64,000 nucleotides of DNA, from positions 1 to 64,000 of the forward strand of contig JAVLBA010000005.1 in NCBI GenBank assembly GCA_031581485.1, in the 5' to 3' direction. The notes beneath the pieces are model-generated. The model saw only the letters and a program-made list of their open reading frames with translations, searched no databases and was not told the origin of the DNA. The translations under genes and the position numbers were made by a program. This DNA comes from BM506 sp031581485 (GTDB lineage Bacteria > Desulfobacterota > Desulfobulbia > Desulfobulbales > SURF-16). How positions within the stretch are numbered: position 1 is the stretch's first letter; every line of letters begins with the position of its first letter. Positions 17,174 through 25,938 of this stretch are shown piece after piece.

Positions 17174-18319
17174 CTAGCCCACCATAATAAGAGGCACATA
17201 GAGTTCCTCCTCTGAAAAGCCGCCGTGCACACCCCTTTGCCGGAATGTTTTTTCCGTCAAGAGCTGATCCCGGATAATGTAGTTTTCCTTCATCAACAAA
17301 ACATAGTCGCCAACCCGCTCCTGCAGGCGGGGATCAGCCGCTCCCTTGCCGAAATAGCCCGCTGCGATCAGCTCGCTGCTTTGGTGGAGGGTGCAGGCAT
17401 GACCCAGATTCCGGGCAATATAGCGCTCAAAGTCGAGACGGCGATGGGCGTGCACATAGCAATAGGCGCAGCGAGGTTCGCCGCACAGAGGCAGGCTCAG
17501 GGTGGCGGCAAGCTGCGGATGCTCTTTGAGATAAATGATGTGCTCGGGACAGGTATCAATCAGACCGTGATCGGCAGTGACCACAATCTTGGCGCCGCGC
17601 GCCTCCAGAAGGGAGAAGGCATCCCGGCAGCCCTGATCCAGCTCCAGAAAATGGACAGCCGCTTCCATACTAGCCATGCCATGGAGATGGGCCAGACTGT
17701 CCAGCTCCGGCCAATAGGCAATGATCAAACCAGGCCTCTGGGGCTCTGCCAGGGCAATAAGAGTGCTGAACATTTCGGCAAGGGTGGCAAAGCCATGGCG
17801 GCTGGCCCTGCCGGAGAGGGCTCGGCTATAGGCAGAATCGACAAGGTGGTGCGGCAAGAGGGCATGACAGGGAAGGGGCAGGCTGCTGAGCAGGGAGTCC
17901 TGGCCGATGAGCTGGGCCGGGGAAATACCCCTCTCTGAAAAAGAGGGGCCGCCATAGCGGGGCTGAAAGGGCAGAACCGTGGCCACCACCCCCAACTCCT
18001 TGAAATAGGTGTGCCAGCCGGTGACGGCGTGCTGCTGGGGAGCAACACCGGTAAAAAAGCTGGTCATCGCCGTTGCCGTGGTGGGCGGGAAGACCGAGGT
18101 GAGCCGCCCTTGCCGGTGGCGGCAGAGGAAACTCTCTGGGAAACCCTGTAAAAAAGTGTCCCCCAGCCCATCAAGAATGAGCAGAACCAGGGGCTGATCA
18201 CCCAGGGCCATGGCACCCAGTTCCACAAGGGGTGCATAGTCATTCTCACCTTGCCCCAGCCCCTGGGCCAAAGAGGAGACCAGATTGACGATGCTGTTGC
18301 TATAATCTGGCTTCAGCAT
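17174..18319 (-). CDS. Type I phosphodiesterase / nucleotide pyrophosphatase-like protein
   Basis: A 381-aa protein of the alkaline phosphatase superfamily (PF01663-like). Metal and nucleophile marks: LVLLILDGLGD near residue 45, SVFPPTTATAMTSFFTG (Thr nucleophile), IIAYWPELDSLAHLHG and VVTADHGLID, all hallmark positions. No signal peptide is seen, so it may act in the cytoplasm on a phosphodiester. A 34-aa frame with a strong ribosome site ends inside its start codon (ATGCTGA), so translation may be coupled. The open frame upstream to 18469 lacks a ribosome site. Confidence 0.85.
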   Translation of the reverse strand: MLKPDYSNSIVNLVSSLAQGLGQGENDYAPLVELGAMALGDQPLVLLILDGLGDTFLQGFPESFLCRHRQGRLTSVFPPTTATAMTSFFTGVAPQQHAVTGWHTYFKELGVVATVLPFQPRYGGPSFSERGISPAQLIGQDSLLSSLPLPCHALLPHHLVDSAYSRALSGRASRHGFATLAEMFSTLIALAEPQRPGLIIAYWPELDSLAHLHGMASMEAAVHFLELDQGCRDAFSLLEARGAKIVVTADHGLIDTCPEHIIYLKEHPQLAATLSLPLCGEPRCAYCYVHAHRRLDFERYIARNLGHACTLHQSSELIAAGYFGKGAADPRLQERVGDYVLLMKENYIIRDQLLTEKTFRQRGVHGGFSEEELYVPLIMVG

Positions 18320-18417
18320 AGGCCGGTGCGGAGCTCTGGCTGCCGGCGCCGGAACTGATCCGCCTCCTGCCTGCTGTCTGGCAACATCTCTGTTTTTTCT
18401 GTGATGCCCCTGGTCAT
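18313..18417 (-). CDS. Short upstream frame coupled to the phosphodiesterase (34 aa)
   Basis: ATG at 18417 follows GGGGGAGGAGCTC, the strongest ribosome site in this neighbourhood. The frame ends TGA inside the ATGCTGA that starts the phosphodiesterase. The peptide is charged and short (MTRGITEKTEMLPDSRQEAD...). It most likely serves as a leader that delivers ribosomes to the phosphodiesterase start; a separate function is not supported. Confidence 0.5.
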   Translation of the reverse strand: MTRGITEKTEMLPDSRQEADQFRRRQPELRTGLC

Positions 18418-18663
18418 GAGCTCCTCCCCCGTTAATTTTGAGACCCCAGTTACACATTTTGACAGGCAAGGGAAAAATGTCAAGACAGGACGAAATTTAG
18501 GGGGCAAGGGCGCCTGAGGCAGCCTTTGTTCGGCTCAAGGAGAGCAGAGGCAGCCGGGCCTTTTGCACCGCATGCCACCCGGAGGTGGCAAAAAAAGGTA
18601 AAGCCGCTTATCATAGGAGGTCATTTACCACACCCTGAACTAAAAAAACGGATCCCAACAGAG

Positions 18664-19269
18664 ATGAGTGAGAGCAAAACAGGTCAGCCCGGCTTCAGCC
18701 GCCGGATGAGCAAGGATGAGATAAACGCCTGCCCCATGGCGCAATGGACAGGACCGGTGACGGTGGTGCGCACCGAGACGGAACTGAGCGCGGCCATGGC
18801 CAGGCTTGCCGGCCACCGCCTGCTCGGCTTTGATACAGAAACCAGACCGGCATACACCAAGGGGGAGAGCTATCTGCCTTCGCTTCTGCAGCTGGCCAGC
18901 GAGACTGAGGTGTTCATCTTCCAGTTCAAACAACTGGGGCTGGCCCCACCCCTGCTTGAGCTCTTAGCCGACCCGGCCATTATCAAAACCGGGGTCGGTC
19001 TCGACTACGACTTCCGGGAGCTTGCCAGGATGGCCCCTTTCAAGGCTGCCGGTTTTGTGGACCTGGCCGATCTTGCCAAAAAAAAGGGTATCAAGAACCA
19101 CGGCCTGCGTGGCCTGGCCGCCGTGCTCCTCGGCTTCCGCATCTCCAAGGGGGCCCAGACCTCCAACTGGGCCAAGGATGTGCTGGCCCCTCACCAGATC
19201 CACTACGCAGCTACCGATGCCTGGGTAGGCCGCAAACTCTACCTGGCCCTGACCAAGGAGAGAGCATGA
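18664..19269 (+). CDS. RNase D-like 3'-5' exonuclease domain protein
   Basis: A 201-aa DEDDy-type exonuclease domain. LLGFDTETRPAYTKG gives the first DxE, TGVGLDYDFREL the middle Asp region and LAPHQIHYAATDAWVGRKLY the last Tyr...Asp pair. It matches small stand-alone RNase D/Rrp6-like domains without the HRDC module, so it would trim RNA or DNA 3' ends. The start at ATG 18664 has only a weak ribosome site; the frame is open to 18526. It overlaps the VF530 gene by four bases (ATGA), so the two are made together. Confidence 0.88.
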   Translation: MSESKTGQPGFSRRMSKDEINACPMAQWTGPVTVVRTETELSAAMARLAGHRLLGFDTETRPAYTKGESYLPSLLQLASETEVFIFQFKQLGLAPPLLELLADPAIIKTGVGLDYDFRELARMAPFKAAGFVDLADLAKKKGIKNHGLRGLAAVLLGFRISKGAQTSNWAKDVLAPHQIHYAATDAWVGRKLYLALTKERA

Positions 19270-19550
19270 AGAGCGCCAAGCCCAAGGACCCCCTGCACGG
19301 CATCACCCTGGAGATGATTCTCACCCGCCTGGTTGACCATTACGGCTGGAAAAGACTGGCCAAAAAGCTGCCCATCAACTGCTTCACTAAGGAGCCCACC
19401 ATGACCTCCAGCCTCAAGCTCCTGCGCCGCACAGAGTGGGCCAGAAAGAAAGTGGAGACCCTCTATCTGCGCACCCGATTTCACAAAGTCTTTCCGGACA
19501 GCGCCCCCAAACCCAGGCTCAAAAAGGTGCCGCCCCAGGAAGAGAGCTGA
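19266..19550 (+). CDS. VF530 (DUF2132) family DNA-binding protein
   Basis: A 94-aa protein that matches the VF530 family from its start: DPLHGITLEMILTRLVDHYG then LAKKLPINCFTKEPTMTSSL and FLR-type helix LKLLRRTEWARKKVETLY. VF530 members are small double-strand DNA binders of unknown role. It begins inside the stop of the exonuclease gene (ATGA overlap), linking a nucleic-acid binder to a nuclease. Confidence 0.88.
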   Translation: MKSAKPKDPLHGITLEMILTRLVDHYGWKRLAKKLPINCFTKEPTMTSSLKLLRRTEWARKKVETLYLRTRFHKVFPDSAPKPRLKKVPPQEES

Positions 19551-19606
19551 GTACCGGTTGAAATTTGGTGCTCCAGGCCCGGAGGTCTTGATGGCAGCAG
19601 GCGGTG

Positions 19607-19627
19607 ACCGCCCTGATCAAGGGCGGT
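19607..19627. terminator. Hairpin between convergent genes
   Basis: ACCGCCCT and AGGGCGGT form an 8-bp perfect stem over GATCA. A competing hairpin (GGCGGTGACCGCC) overlaps. There is no T-tract, so termination is uncertain; it lies between the VF530 and DUF504 genes, which face each other. Confidence 0.35.
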
Positions 19628-19685
19628 TGCACAGAACAACCAGTTGGGGCCAGACCGGCCTGAAAGTAGGGTAGCCGCCGCTGAT

Positions 19686-19943
19686 TTATTCCTGAGGACG
19701 CTGCCAGATCAACTGCCCATCTTTCCAGACTCTCCTCACCCTGTGCCAGGGGATGGCACAGATTGCACCGTCCATCCCTTTGAGCTGCATGGACGCATGG
19801 TGGTCTTGATCCCACAGGATCTCCTGAAAAGGTACGGCTCTTATCTCATCGGCAACCCGGTCATAGTAACCCACGACAAAATCACCCTTGCCAAAATCTT
19901 CATCCCACCGAATCCTGCTGAGCAACTTCTGAATGGGTATCAT
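19686..19943 (-). CDS. DUF504 (UPF0248) family small protein
   Basis: An 85-aa protein with the DUF504 pattern: IQKLLSRIRWDEDFGKGDFV then GYYDRVADEIRAVPFQEI and a closing AIPWHRVRRVWKDGQLIW. The family is best known from archaea and some bacteria; its role is unknown, with RNA-repair links in some genomes. GGAGGGAG precedes ATG 19943; the open frame to 20093 overlaps the CvfB gene and is less likely. It lies immediately after CvfB, which also handles RNA. Confidence 0.8.
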   Translation of the reverse strand: MIPIQKLLSRIRWDEDFGKGDFVVGYYDRVADEIRAVPFQEILWDQDHHASMQLKGMDGAICAIPWHRVRRVWKDGQLIWQRPQE

Positions 19944-20058
19944 GGGCACATCTCCCTCCATAAGAGTGGTCGGCAGAAGGCAGAGACCCAGGAATTCCCC
20001 CTCCTCGGGCTGACCAAGGGGTTCCCGGCGCTGGCGCCTCTGCGGCCTCAGGCCCGTC

Positions 20059-20895
20059 TCAGTCGTTGCCCAGCCTGATACCAGCGGCGTCAATGGTGAT
20101 GAGCCTTTTTTTATAGAGGCTGCCTATGGCCTTTTTAAAGGTTTTTTTACTTACCCCGAACAGGGAGTAGATATCTTGGGGCCGGCTTTTATCCGTCACG
20201 GCAATGGAGCCGCCATGCTCCTTGATGGTCTCCAGAATGGCCTGGGCCACTTCATCAACCCCCTGCAGGCCTGGTTTCTGCAGGCTCAAGTCGATCTTGC
20301 GGTCATCGCGTATTTTTTTTATGTAGCCCTTGAGCTCCTGGCCCAGGGCAAGCCTCTGAAACACCTCGTTTTCATAGAGCATGCCCCCGTGGGCCTGATT
20401 GATAAGGGCGCCATAGCCCAGCTCATTTTTCTCATAAATAATCAGGTCCACCTCTTGGCCCTCTTCATAGTCAGGAGGCCGGGTATCAAAAAATTTAGCC
20501 AGCTTTGCAGAGGCGGCAATGCGGTTGTTTTTCTCATTAAGGAAGATAAAGACCAGATAGGATTTGCCTTCCGCCATCTGCTCCTGCTGTTCACTCTTGG
20601 GCACAAAGAGGTCCTTTTCCAGCCCCCAGTAGAGATAGGATCCGGACGCCGAGTTGGCCACCACCCGCAGACGGGCAAACTGCCCCACCGTGGCATAGGG
20701 TTTCAGGGTGGTGGCGCATAGATGGTCCTCCCGATCCGGATAGACAAAGACCTCGATCTCCTCACCAGGCCGGCATTTTTCCGGATCATACTTGCCCTTG
20801 AGGAGAATGTCCCCGCAGGCGCCGCCATCCAGGTGGAGGCCGTAGTCCCGCGTTCTTTTTATGACAAGTCTATTTATCCCGCCGATCTGGACCAT
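20059..20895 (-). CDS. cvfB: CvfB-family S1 RNA-binding protein
   Basis: A 278-aa protein with tandem S1-like OB folds and a C-terminal winged helix, as in CvfB. Marks: GDILLKGKYDPEKCRPGEEI, then FVYPDREDHLCATTLKPYA, the middle S1 repeat ENELGYGALINQAHGGMLY, the conserved DDRKIDLSLQKPG, and the winged-helix IYSLFGVSKKTFKKAIG. CvfB proteins bind RNA and affect virulence or stress gene expression in Firmicutes; role here unknown. It is in line with the DUF504 gene downstream. Confidence 0.9.
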   Translation of the reverse strand: MVQIGGINRLVIKRTRDYGLHLDGGACGDILLKGKYDPEKCRPGEEIEVFVYPDREDHLCATTLKPYATVGQFARLRVVANSASGSYLYWGLEKDLFVPKSEQQEQMAEGKSYLVFIFLNEKNNRIAASAKLAKFFDTRPPDYEEGQEVDLIIYEKNELGYGALINQAHGGMLYENEVFQRLALGQELKGYIKKIRDDRKIDLSLQKPGLQGVDEVAQAILETIKEHGGSIAVTDKSRPQDIYSLFGVSKKTFKKAIGSLYKKRLITIDAAGIRLGND

Positions 20896-20952
20896 TTTCT
20901 CCCCTCTGTATGGGTTACCTGTGCTCAGTGCTGTTGCCCGCCAGGGGCGACT

Positions 20953-21429
20953 CTATACCCCGAACTCCGCCTCATAGCCCACGGTGAAGGGGGTGGTTAT
21001 CTTGTTGCGGAGGCTCAGGAAGTGGCCTTTTTTGGCAGCAAAGGGACACAGTGGCATGACACACGGTTCAAAGCCAAACTTCTGATAAAAAACGGGATCC
21101 CCCAGGACAAAGATGGTGTTTGCCTTGATCACCTCCTGCCGCAAGGCAAAGCGCAGCAGCTCAGAGCCGACCCCCTGCCTTTGGTACTCCGGTTTCACTG
21201 CCATGGGCGCCAGATGCAGGCCACACACCTCAGAGCCGTTATAGGCCTTTGAAAAGGCGATATAGGCGATGACCCTGTTGATATGGATACAGACCCACTC
21301 ATGCACGGGCGTACCATTCTTGTGGAAATTTTCAACTAATCGCACCTCATAATTGCTGCCAGGAAAGGCCTGGATCAGCAAGGCAGAGGCCTTGGCATAC
21401 ATTTCTGGGGTAAGTTTGCGTATTTTCAT
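20953..21429 (-). CDS. GNAT-family N-acetyltransferase
   Basis: A 158-aa acetyltransferase. LHLAPMAVKPEYQRQGVGSEL carries the acetyl-CoA motif Q/RxxGxG/A (QRQGVG), and the C-terminal GDPVFYQKFGFEPC is a common GNAT ending of the YhbS-like branch. Substrate unknown. Ribosome site is weak. It lies 57 bases upstream of the CvfB gene on the same strand. Confidence 0.85.
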   Translation of the reverse strand: MKIRKLTPEMYAKASALLIQAFPGSNYEVRLVENFHKNGTPVHEWVCIHINRVIAYIAFSKAYNGSEVCGLHLAPMAVKPEYQRQGVGSELLRFALRQEVIKANTIFVLGDPVFYQKFGFEPCVMPLCPFAAKKGHFLSLRNKITTPFTVGYEAEFGV

Positions 21430-21579
21430 AAATTGTAGAGGTAATAATCCATGGCTGATCGGGGTCTGCCCCCTCCCTTTGGGGCGGATTGGCCGAAAAA
21501 AACAGAGCGGTTAGCGAAAAATTGGGTACCCTAGGCGATTCCCGACGTTTTCGCCACAGAGTTATAAGGAGCAAATCCC

Positions 21580-21834
21580 ATGGCTGAAATAATCCCTCCA
21601 GATATCAAGAAAGACCTGGAAAAGGCAATCCTCCTGCATCAACGCGCCTCTGCCGATCACCAGAAATGCCAGGAATTCAACAAGCTGATGTCTGAGCTGT
21701 TGAGCCGCCTGGAAGACGCCGGCTGCAACAAAACCGCCGACAAGGTGATGGGCATCCTCCTCGACTGCAATCCAAAGGCCGGGGCCAGCTGCGACAAGGC
21801 CACCATCACCTCCGAAAAAATGAAGAAATTCTAA
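21580..21834 (+). CDS. Small hypothetical protein (84 aa)
   Basis: An 84-aa helical protein with ATAAGGAGC before the ATG. Three cysteines are spaced through it (HQKCQEF, DAGCNKTA, LDCNPKAGASCDK, four counting the last), and it is Lys-rich. No signal peptide. I do not recognise it. It points toward the DUF6178 gene and converges with it. Confidence 0.6.
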   Translation: MAEIIPPDIKKDLEKAILLHQRASADHQKCQEFNKLMSELLSRLEDAGCNKTADKVMGILLDCNPKAGASCDKATITSEKMKKF

Positions 21835-21854
21835 AGGGCGCTCTTGGCCGGCAA

Positions 21855-23207
21855 TCAGCTCAAGGAATGCAGGCCTATCTGACGGAGCAGGTGCTTGAGG
21901 CGGAGATGGGCGACATCGATATCAGCCAGAGAGGCAAAGGCCTTGACCGCCTCGGGATGGGCGAGATCAAAGCCGCTGCGCAGAGGGTGCCGGCCCAGCA
22001 GGCCGGCCACAAAGGCACGCTGCAGGCGATCACCTGATTCCTCCGACTGCTCGGTATCAGCCAGGTGATACCAGGCCCGGAAGGCCGGCTCCTGCAGGGC
22101 CCGGCGGGCCTCCTGCTGCAGGCCCTGGGTGGCGGCAAAGCCGTGCCGGAACAGATCGCTCATGTAACGGAGCGCCAAGAGATCAGCGGCCCGGGCAACA
22201 GCCTCTGGGCCAGCCAACGGCAATTGCGGCTCCTGCCGGGCGATCAGGCTTTCCAGGCCAAGGCAAATGGTGTCCCGTACCCGCTCGGCAATATCGGTTA
22301 TCTGTTTGGTATCCTGGGTTTTTTCGCCATAGGCGATGATGGCGCTGTTGATGACCCAGACCAGCTCCTGCTCCAGACGGGCCAGCCCTTCCTGATCATT
22401 GATCAGGGACAGGGCCTGCTGCAGCAGGGTGGAGTCGGTGAAGGGCACGGCATAGACGGAGGGCACCCGGCTAACCGGACTCTCCAGCCGCTGCTCCGGC
22501 CGGGCCAGGGGCTGTTGGGGGCCAGGCCGGGAGAAGAGGATATCCGCTTCCTCCGGAGTGACAAAACCGATATCCTGCATACGGCCGTTGCGGAAGCGCA
22601 GGGCCTCTTCCTCGATCTGGCTGGGCAGATCAACGCGCACCTCGCTCAGCAGCTGGTGGGTGGCGGTGAGATCATATTGGTAGAGGGCATCCAGCACCGT
22701 GAAGGGATGGGTCCTGAAGGCCAGCTGGGATTTCAACTCCAGGAGATAGAAGCCGTCGGGGGTCATGGCGCGGACCGGGGCATCTTCATCCTCCTCATCC
22801 TGGGAAGGCACCTCATCCATATCCGGATCATAGACCGTGACGGTCTGGGCCAGAAAGAGGAGCTGCACCACATAGTCCAGAGCGAAAAAACCCTGGGCCA
22901 GGGCCTCAGGCCCGGCCAGGGCAAAGGCCGACAGCCACTCATCAAGACTATCGGGGGCAAAATCGTAGCGGCTCCAGCAATCCAGATCAACGCCGGCCTC
23001 CAGTTGCTCCGGGCTGAGCTGCAGGAGAATGGGCAGGGATTGATCCAGGCCGATCTCCCTGACAATATAATATGCCTCCAGGGGTTCAAGGGCTGCCACC
23101 TCGTCGGCCAGATCAGGGGCAGCCAGCAACCGCTCGCCCCGGCGGGCCAGGGCCCGGGTCAGATCGGCGCGGAAGGGGGTCAATTCTATGATTTTGTTAT
23201 CGCTCAT
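21855..23207 (-). CDS. DUF6178 family protein
   Basis: A 450-aa soluble protein with the DUF6178 features: ALEPLEAYYIVREIGLDQSL, DFAPDSLDEWL, FFALDYVVQLLFLAQTVTVYD, FLL-type TPDGFYLLELKS and HPFTVLDALYQYDL. The family is common in Deltaproteobacteria and has no known function. It is acidic and helical with no membrane segment. Start is ATG 23207, ribosome site weak. It is divergent from topB, with the topB leader in between. Confidence 0.85.
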   Translation of the reverse strand: MSDNKIIELTPFRADLTRALARRGERLLAAPDLADEVAALEPLEAYYIVREIGLDQSLPILLQLSPEQLEAGVDLDCWSRYDFAPDSLDEWLSAFALAGPEALAQGFFALDYVVQLLFLAQTVTVYDPDMDEVPSQDEEDEDAPVRAMTPDGFYLLELKSQLAFRTHPFTVLDALYQYDLTATHQLLSEVRVDLPSQIEEEALRFRNGRMQDIGFVTPEEADILFSRPGPQQPLARPEQRLESPVSRVPSVYAVPFTDSTLLQQALSLINDQEGLARLEQELVWVINSAIIAYGEKTQDTKQITDIAERVRDTICLGLESLIARQEPQLPLAGPEAVARAADLLALRYMSDLFRHGFAATQGLQQEARRALQEPAFRAWYHLADTEQSEESGDRLQRAFVAGLLGRHPLRSGFDLAHPEAVKAFASLADIDVAHLRLKHLLRQIGLHSLS

Positions 23208-23425
23208 ATTCTCTGCTGAAAAAAGAAGGTGGAGAGGGTGGCTCTTTGCCCTGATTATGACATGAAACAGGTCTTGATGGAAAAAAGAAAGTTCTCACCT
23301 GAAAAAGTTCCCGAACAGGGGCTTATAGCAGATACCGCCTGGACTACCAAGAGGTATCTCCCCTCTTTCCCCGGAGCTGACTTGCATCAGCCCATAATTA
23401 CGTTTAGGATAGAGCGCCACCTGGA

Positions 23426-23465
23426 CAGGGGGGTGCTGCCGGCACCATGGTCCCCTGTTTTTTTT
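23426..23465 (+). terminator. Intrinsic terminator in the topB leader (possible attenuator)
   Basis: CAGGGG (23426-23431) pairs with CCCCTG (23452-23457), enclosing GGTGC/GCACC, followed by eight T residues. It is 37 bases before the topB start and no gene ends here on this strand. A second CAGGGG at 23316-23321 could pair with the same CCCCTG arm and undo the terminator, as in attenuation. The alternative is a short RNA gene that ends here. Confidence 0.65.
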
Positions 23466-23501
23466 AAGAGCCCAATGTCACCCCCCTGAGAAAACAGCCC
23501 C

Positions 23502-25595
23502 ATGAAGGTAATTATTGCCGAAAAGCCCTCCGTGGCCCGCGACATCGCGGCTGTCCTTGATATCACGGCAAAAAAGAAGGGGTATATCGAAGGGCGGGGT
23601 TGCGCCGTCACTTGGGCCTTCGGCCATCTGGTGACGCTGCAGGAGCCGGGGGAATATGATCCGGCCCTCAAGCGCTGGTCCCTGGAGACCCTCCCCTTTG
23701 TCCCCAGAGAGTTCAAACTCACCCTGATCAAAAACCGGGGGGTGGCCGAGCAGTTCCAGGTTATCGCGTCGTTATGCCGGCAGGCCGAGGAAATTATCTG
23801 CGCCACGGATGCCGGCCGCGAAGGGGAGCTGATCTTCCGCTACATCCTGGCCCAGGCCGGCTGTGAGGAGAAGCCGATCCGCCGCCTCTGGCTCAACTCC
23901 CTCACCCCGGATGCCATCACCGAGGCCTTCAAAAACCTCAAGGATGGCCACGACTACGACGCCCTCTATGCCGCGGCGCGCTGCCGCAGCGAGTCGGACT
24001 GGATCGTCGGCCTCAACTCCACCCGCTACTACACGGTGAAACATGGCCGGATCGGCGGCGGCAGCGATCGGGTGCTCTGGAGTATCGGCCGGGTGCAGAC
24101 CCCGGTGCTGGCCATGATCGTCGAACGGGACGACACCATCCTCGAGTTCCGGCCCCACCCCTTCTGGGAACTGGCCAGCCGCTACCGGGAGGTGGTCTTC
24201 AAATACCAGGGCAAGCGCTTTGAGACACCGGAGAAGGCCCAGGCCCTGCTCGCCAAAGTAGTTGACCATCCCTTTGCCATTACCGGCAGTAAGGGCAAAG
24301 AGAAAAAAGAACAGCCGCCCCAACTCTTCGACCTCACCACCCTGCAGCGCCAGGTCAACAAGCTGCACGGCCTCTCGGCAGCCGACACCCTGGCCGCCAC
24401 CCAGAATCTCTATGAAAAAAAACTGGTCACCTATCCCCGGACCGATTCCCGCTATCTCAGCCAGGACATGAAACCGCGCATTGCCAAGATCATGGCCCAG
24501 CTCAAGGGCCGCTGGGCGGAGCAGATCGCGCCCCTCAACCTGGCGAAGCTGCCGTTTAGCAAGCGGATCATCGACGACAGCAAGGTCACCGATCACCATG
24601 CCATCATCCCCACCGGCATCAACCCGGGCAGTCTCGGCGCCCACGAGGAGCTGGTCTACAGCGCCATCACCATCCAGTTCATCGCCGCCTTCTACCCGGT
24701 CTGCCTCAAAAATATCACCACCGTGGACGGCGTCAGCAATCAGGTAAAGTTCCAGGCCAAGGGCACGCAGACCGTGGAGCCGGGCTGGACCATCCTCTTC
24801 CCCAAAAAGAAAGAGGGCGCCGAGGCGGCCGGCGACCAGGCCCTGCCGCTTTTTGCAGAAGGTGAAACCGGGCCCCATGCCCCCTACCTGCACGAAGGCA
24901 AAACCAAACCGCCCGGTCATTTCAGCGAGAACTCACTGTTGGGAGCCATGGAGGCGGCCGGCAAATTTGTCGAGGATGACAGCCTGCGGGAGGCCCTCAA
25001 AGAGCGCGGTATCGGCACCCCGGCCACCCGGGCGGCGATCATCGAAACCCTGCTCCGGCGCAACTATATCCGCCGTGACAAAAAACAGCTCCGCTGCACC
25101 GACATGGGCCGCTGCCTGATTGCCCTTATCCACGATCCCCTGCTCAAATCACCAGAAATGACCGGGGAGTGGGAGGCAAAGCTCAAACAGATCGAGCGCC
25201 GCCAGCTTGACCCGGATGTTTTCATGGCCGGTATCAGCGACTACATTGGCGCCCTGATCCAGAGCAGCGCCACCGAGCGGCTGGAGAGCGGGCGCTGGGG
25301 CAGCTGCCCGCTCTGCGGCCAAGAGGTTATCCAGGGCAAAAGGGCCTACGGCTGCTCGGGCTGGAAAGAGGGCTGCCCCTTTGTCCTTGAACCGGAGTAC
25401 AGCGGCATAACCTTAGCCCCCCGGCAGATCCAGGTCCTGCTCCAGCAGCGCCTGCTGCCCCAGCCGGTGCGCATTGATGATGAACTGCGCATGCTCATCC
25501 TCTCCACCCAGGGCATGCCCCTTGCTCTGCGCCTGCCCGCAGCCCACCGCCAGCAGAAAGAGCAGAAAAAGGGGCATCCTGCTCCCAAAGGCTGA
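23502..25595 (+). CDS. topB: DNA topoisomerase III (type IA)
   Basis: A 697-aa type IA topoisomerase, TopB-like. N-terminal TOPRIM begins MKVIIAEKPSVARDIAAVLD and includes CATDAGREGELIFRYI with the acidic Mg site; the catalytic Tyr is in VTYPRTDSRYLS; HHAIIPTG and GIGTPATRAAIIETL are typical. The C-terminal zinc ribbon (CPLCGQEVIQGKRAYGC) is present but followed by a basic tail. It relaxes and decatenates DNA by passing single strands. Its leader holds an intrinsic terminator. Confidence 0.95.
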   Translation: MKVIIAEKPSVARDIAAVLDITAKKKGYIEGRGCAVTWAFGHLVTLQEPGEYDPALKRWSLETLPFVPREFKLTLIKNRGVAEQFQVIASLCRQAEEIICATDAGREGELIFRYILAQAGCEEKPIRRLWLNSLTPDAITEAFKNLKDGHDYDALYAAARCRSESDWIVGLNSTRYYTVKHGRIGGGSDRVLWSIGRVQTPVLAMIVERDDTILEFRPHPFWELASRYREVVFKYQGKRFETPEKAQALLAKVVDHPFAITGSKGKEKKEQPPQLFDLTTLQRQVNKLHGLSAADTLAATQNLYEKKLVTYPRTDSRYLSQDMKPRIAKIMAQLKGRWAEQIAPLNLAKLPFSKRIIDDSKVTDHHAIIPTGINPGSLGAHEELVYSAITIQFIAAFYPVCLKNITTVDGVSNQVKFQAKGTQTVEPGWTILFPKKKEGAEAAGDQALPLFAEGETGPHAPYLHEGKTKPPGHFSENSLLGAMEAAGKFVEDDSLREALKERGIGTPATRAAIIETLLRRNYIRRDKKQLRCTDMGRCLIALIHDPLLKSPEMTGEWEAKLKQIERRQLDPDVFMAGISDYIGALIQSSATERLESGRWGSCPLCGQEVIQGKRAYGCSGWKEGCPFVLEPEYSGITLAPRQIQVLLQQRLLPQPVRIDDELRMLILSTQGMPLALRLPAAHRQQKEQKKGHPAPKG

Positions 25596-25616
25596 TTTTC
25601 TCAAAATCGGCCCCTT
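25590..25616 (+). terminator. Possible terminator after topB
   Basis: GGCTGATTTT and AAAATCGGCC form a 10-bp stem (one G-T pair) over CTC, starting at the topB stop codon. The following CCTTTATG is only mildly T-rich. Confidence 0.4.
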
Positions 25617-25938
25617 TATGCGGGCACCATCTTGCCCTGATAATTTTTTTACGCTCATTCCCCGCTTTTTTGAATGCAGATGAGATCCGGCGCTTTCTGT
25701 TTACCGCCCGCACCCGGCAAGAGGTGCTCTTTAAAACCGGGGCGGCCCGATAAAGACGCCATCTTTCTTGACAAGAAGTGGCGCTACCTGAGAATATATG
25801 GAGAAGGGCTTTTTCAGGTCCTGCCAAAAACTTTCGGCAGGCGGCAGGAAACCAAAGAGCAATCAGGCCATGCCGCTGCGGCTGACACTAACCGCCTTCA
25901 TGAGTCCATCCCCCTGGCGCCCAGGAGAGCTGCCTACT
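25617..25938. other. Region between topB and the ftsH operon, no gene seen
   Basis: About 320 bases. Open frames here have no ribosome site. A promoter-like pair TTGACA (25768-25773), 18 bases, GAATAT (25792-25797) could drive the downstream membrane gene and ftsH. Confidence 0.4.
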
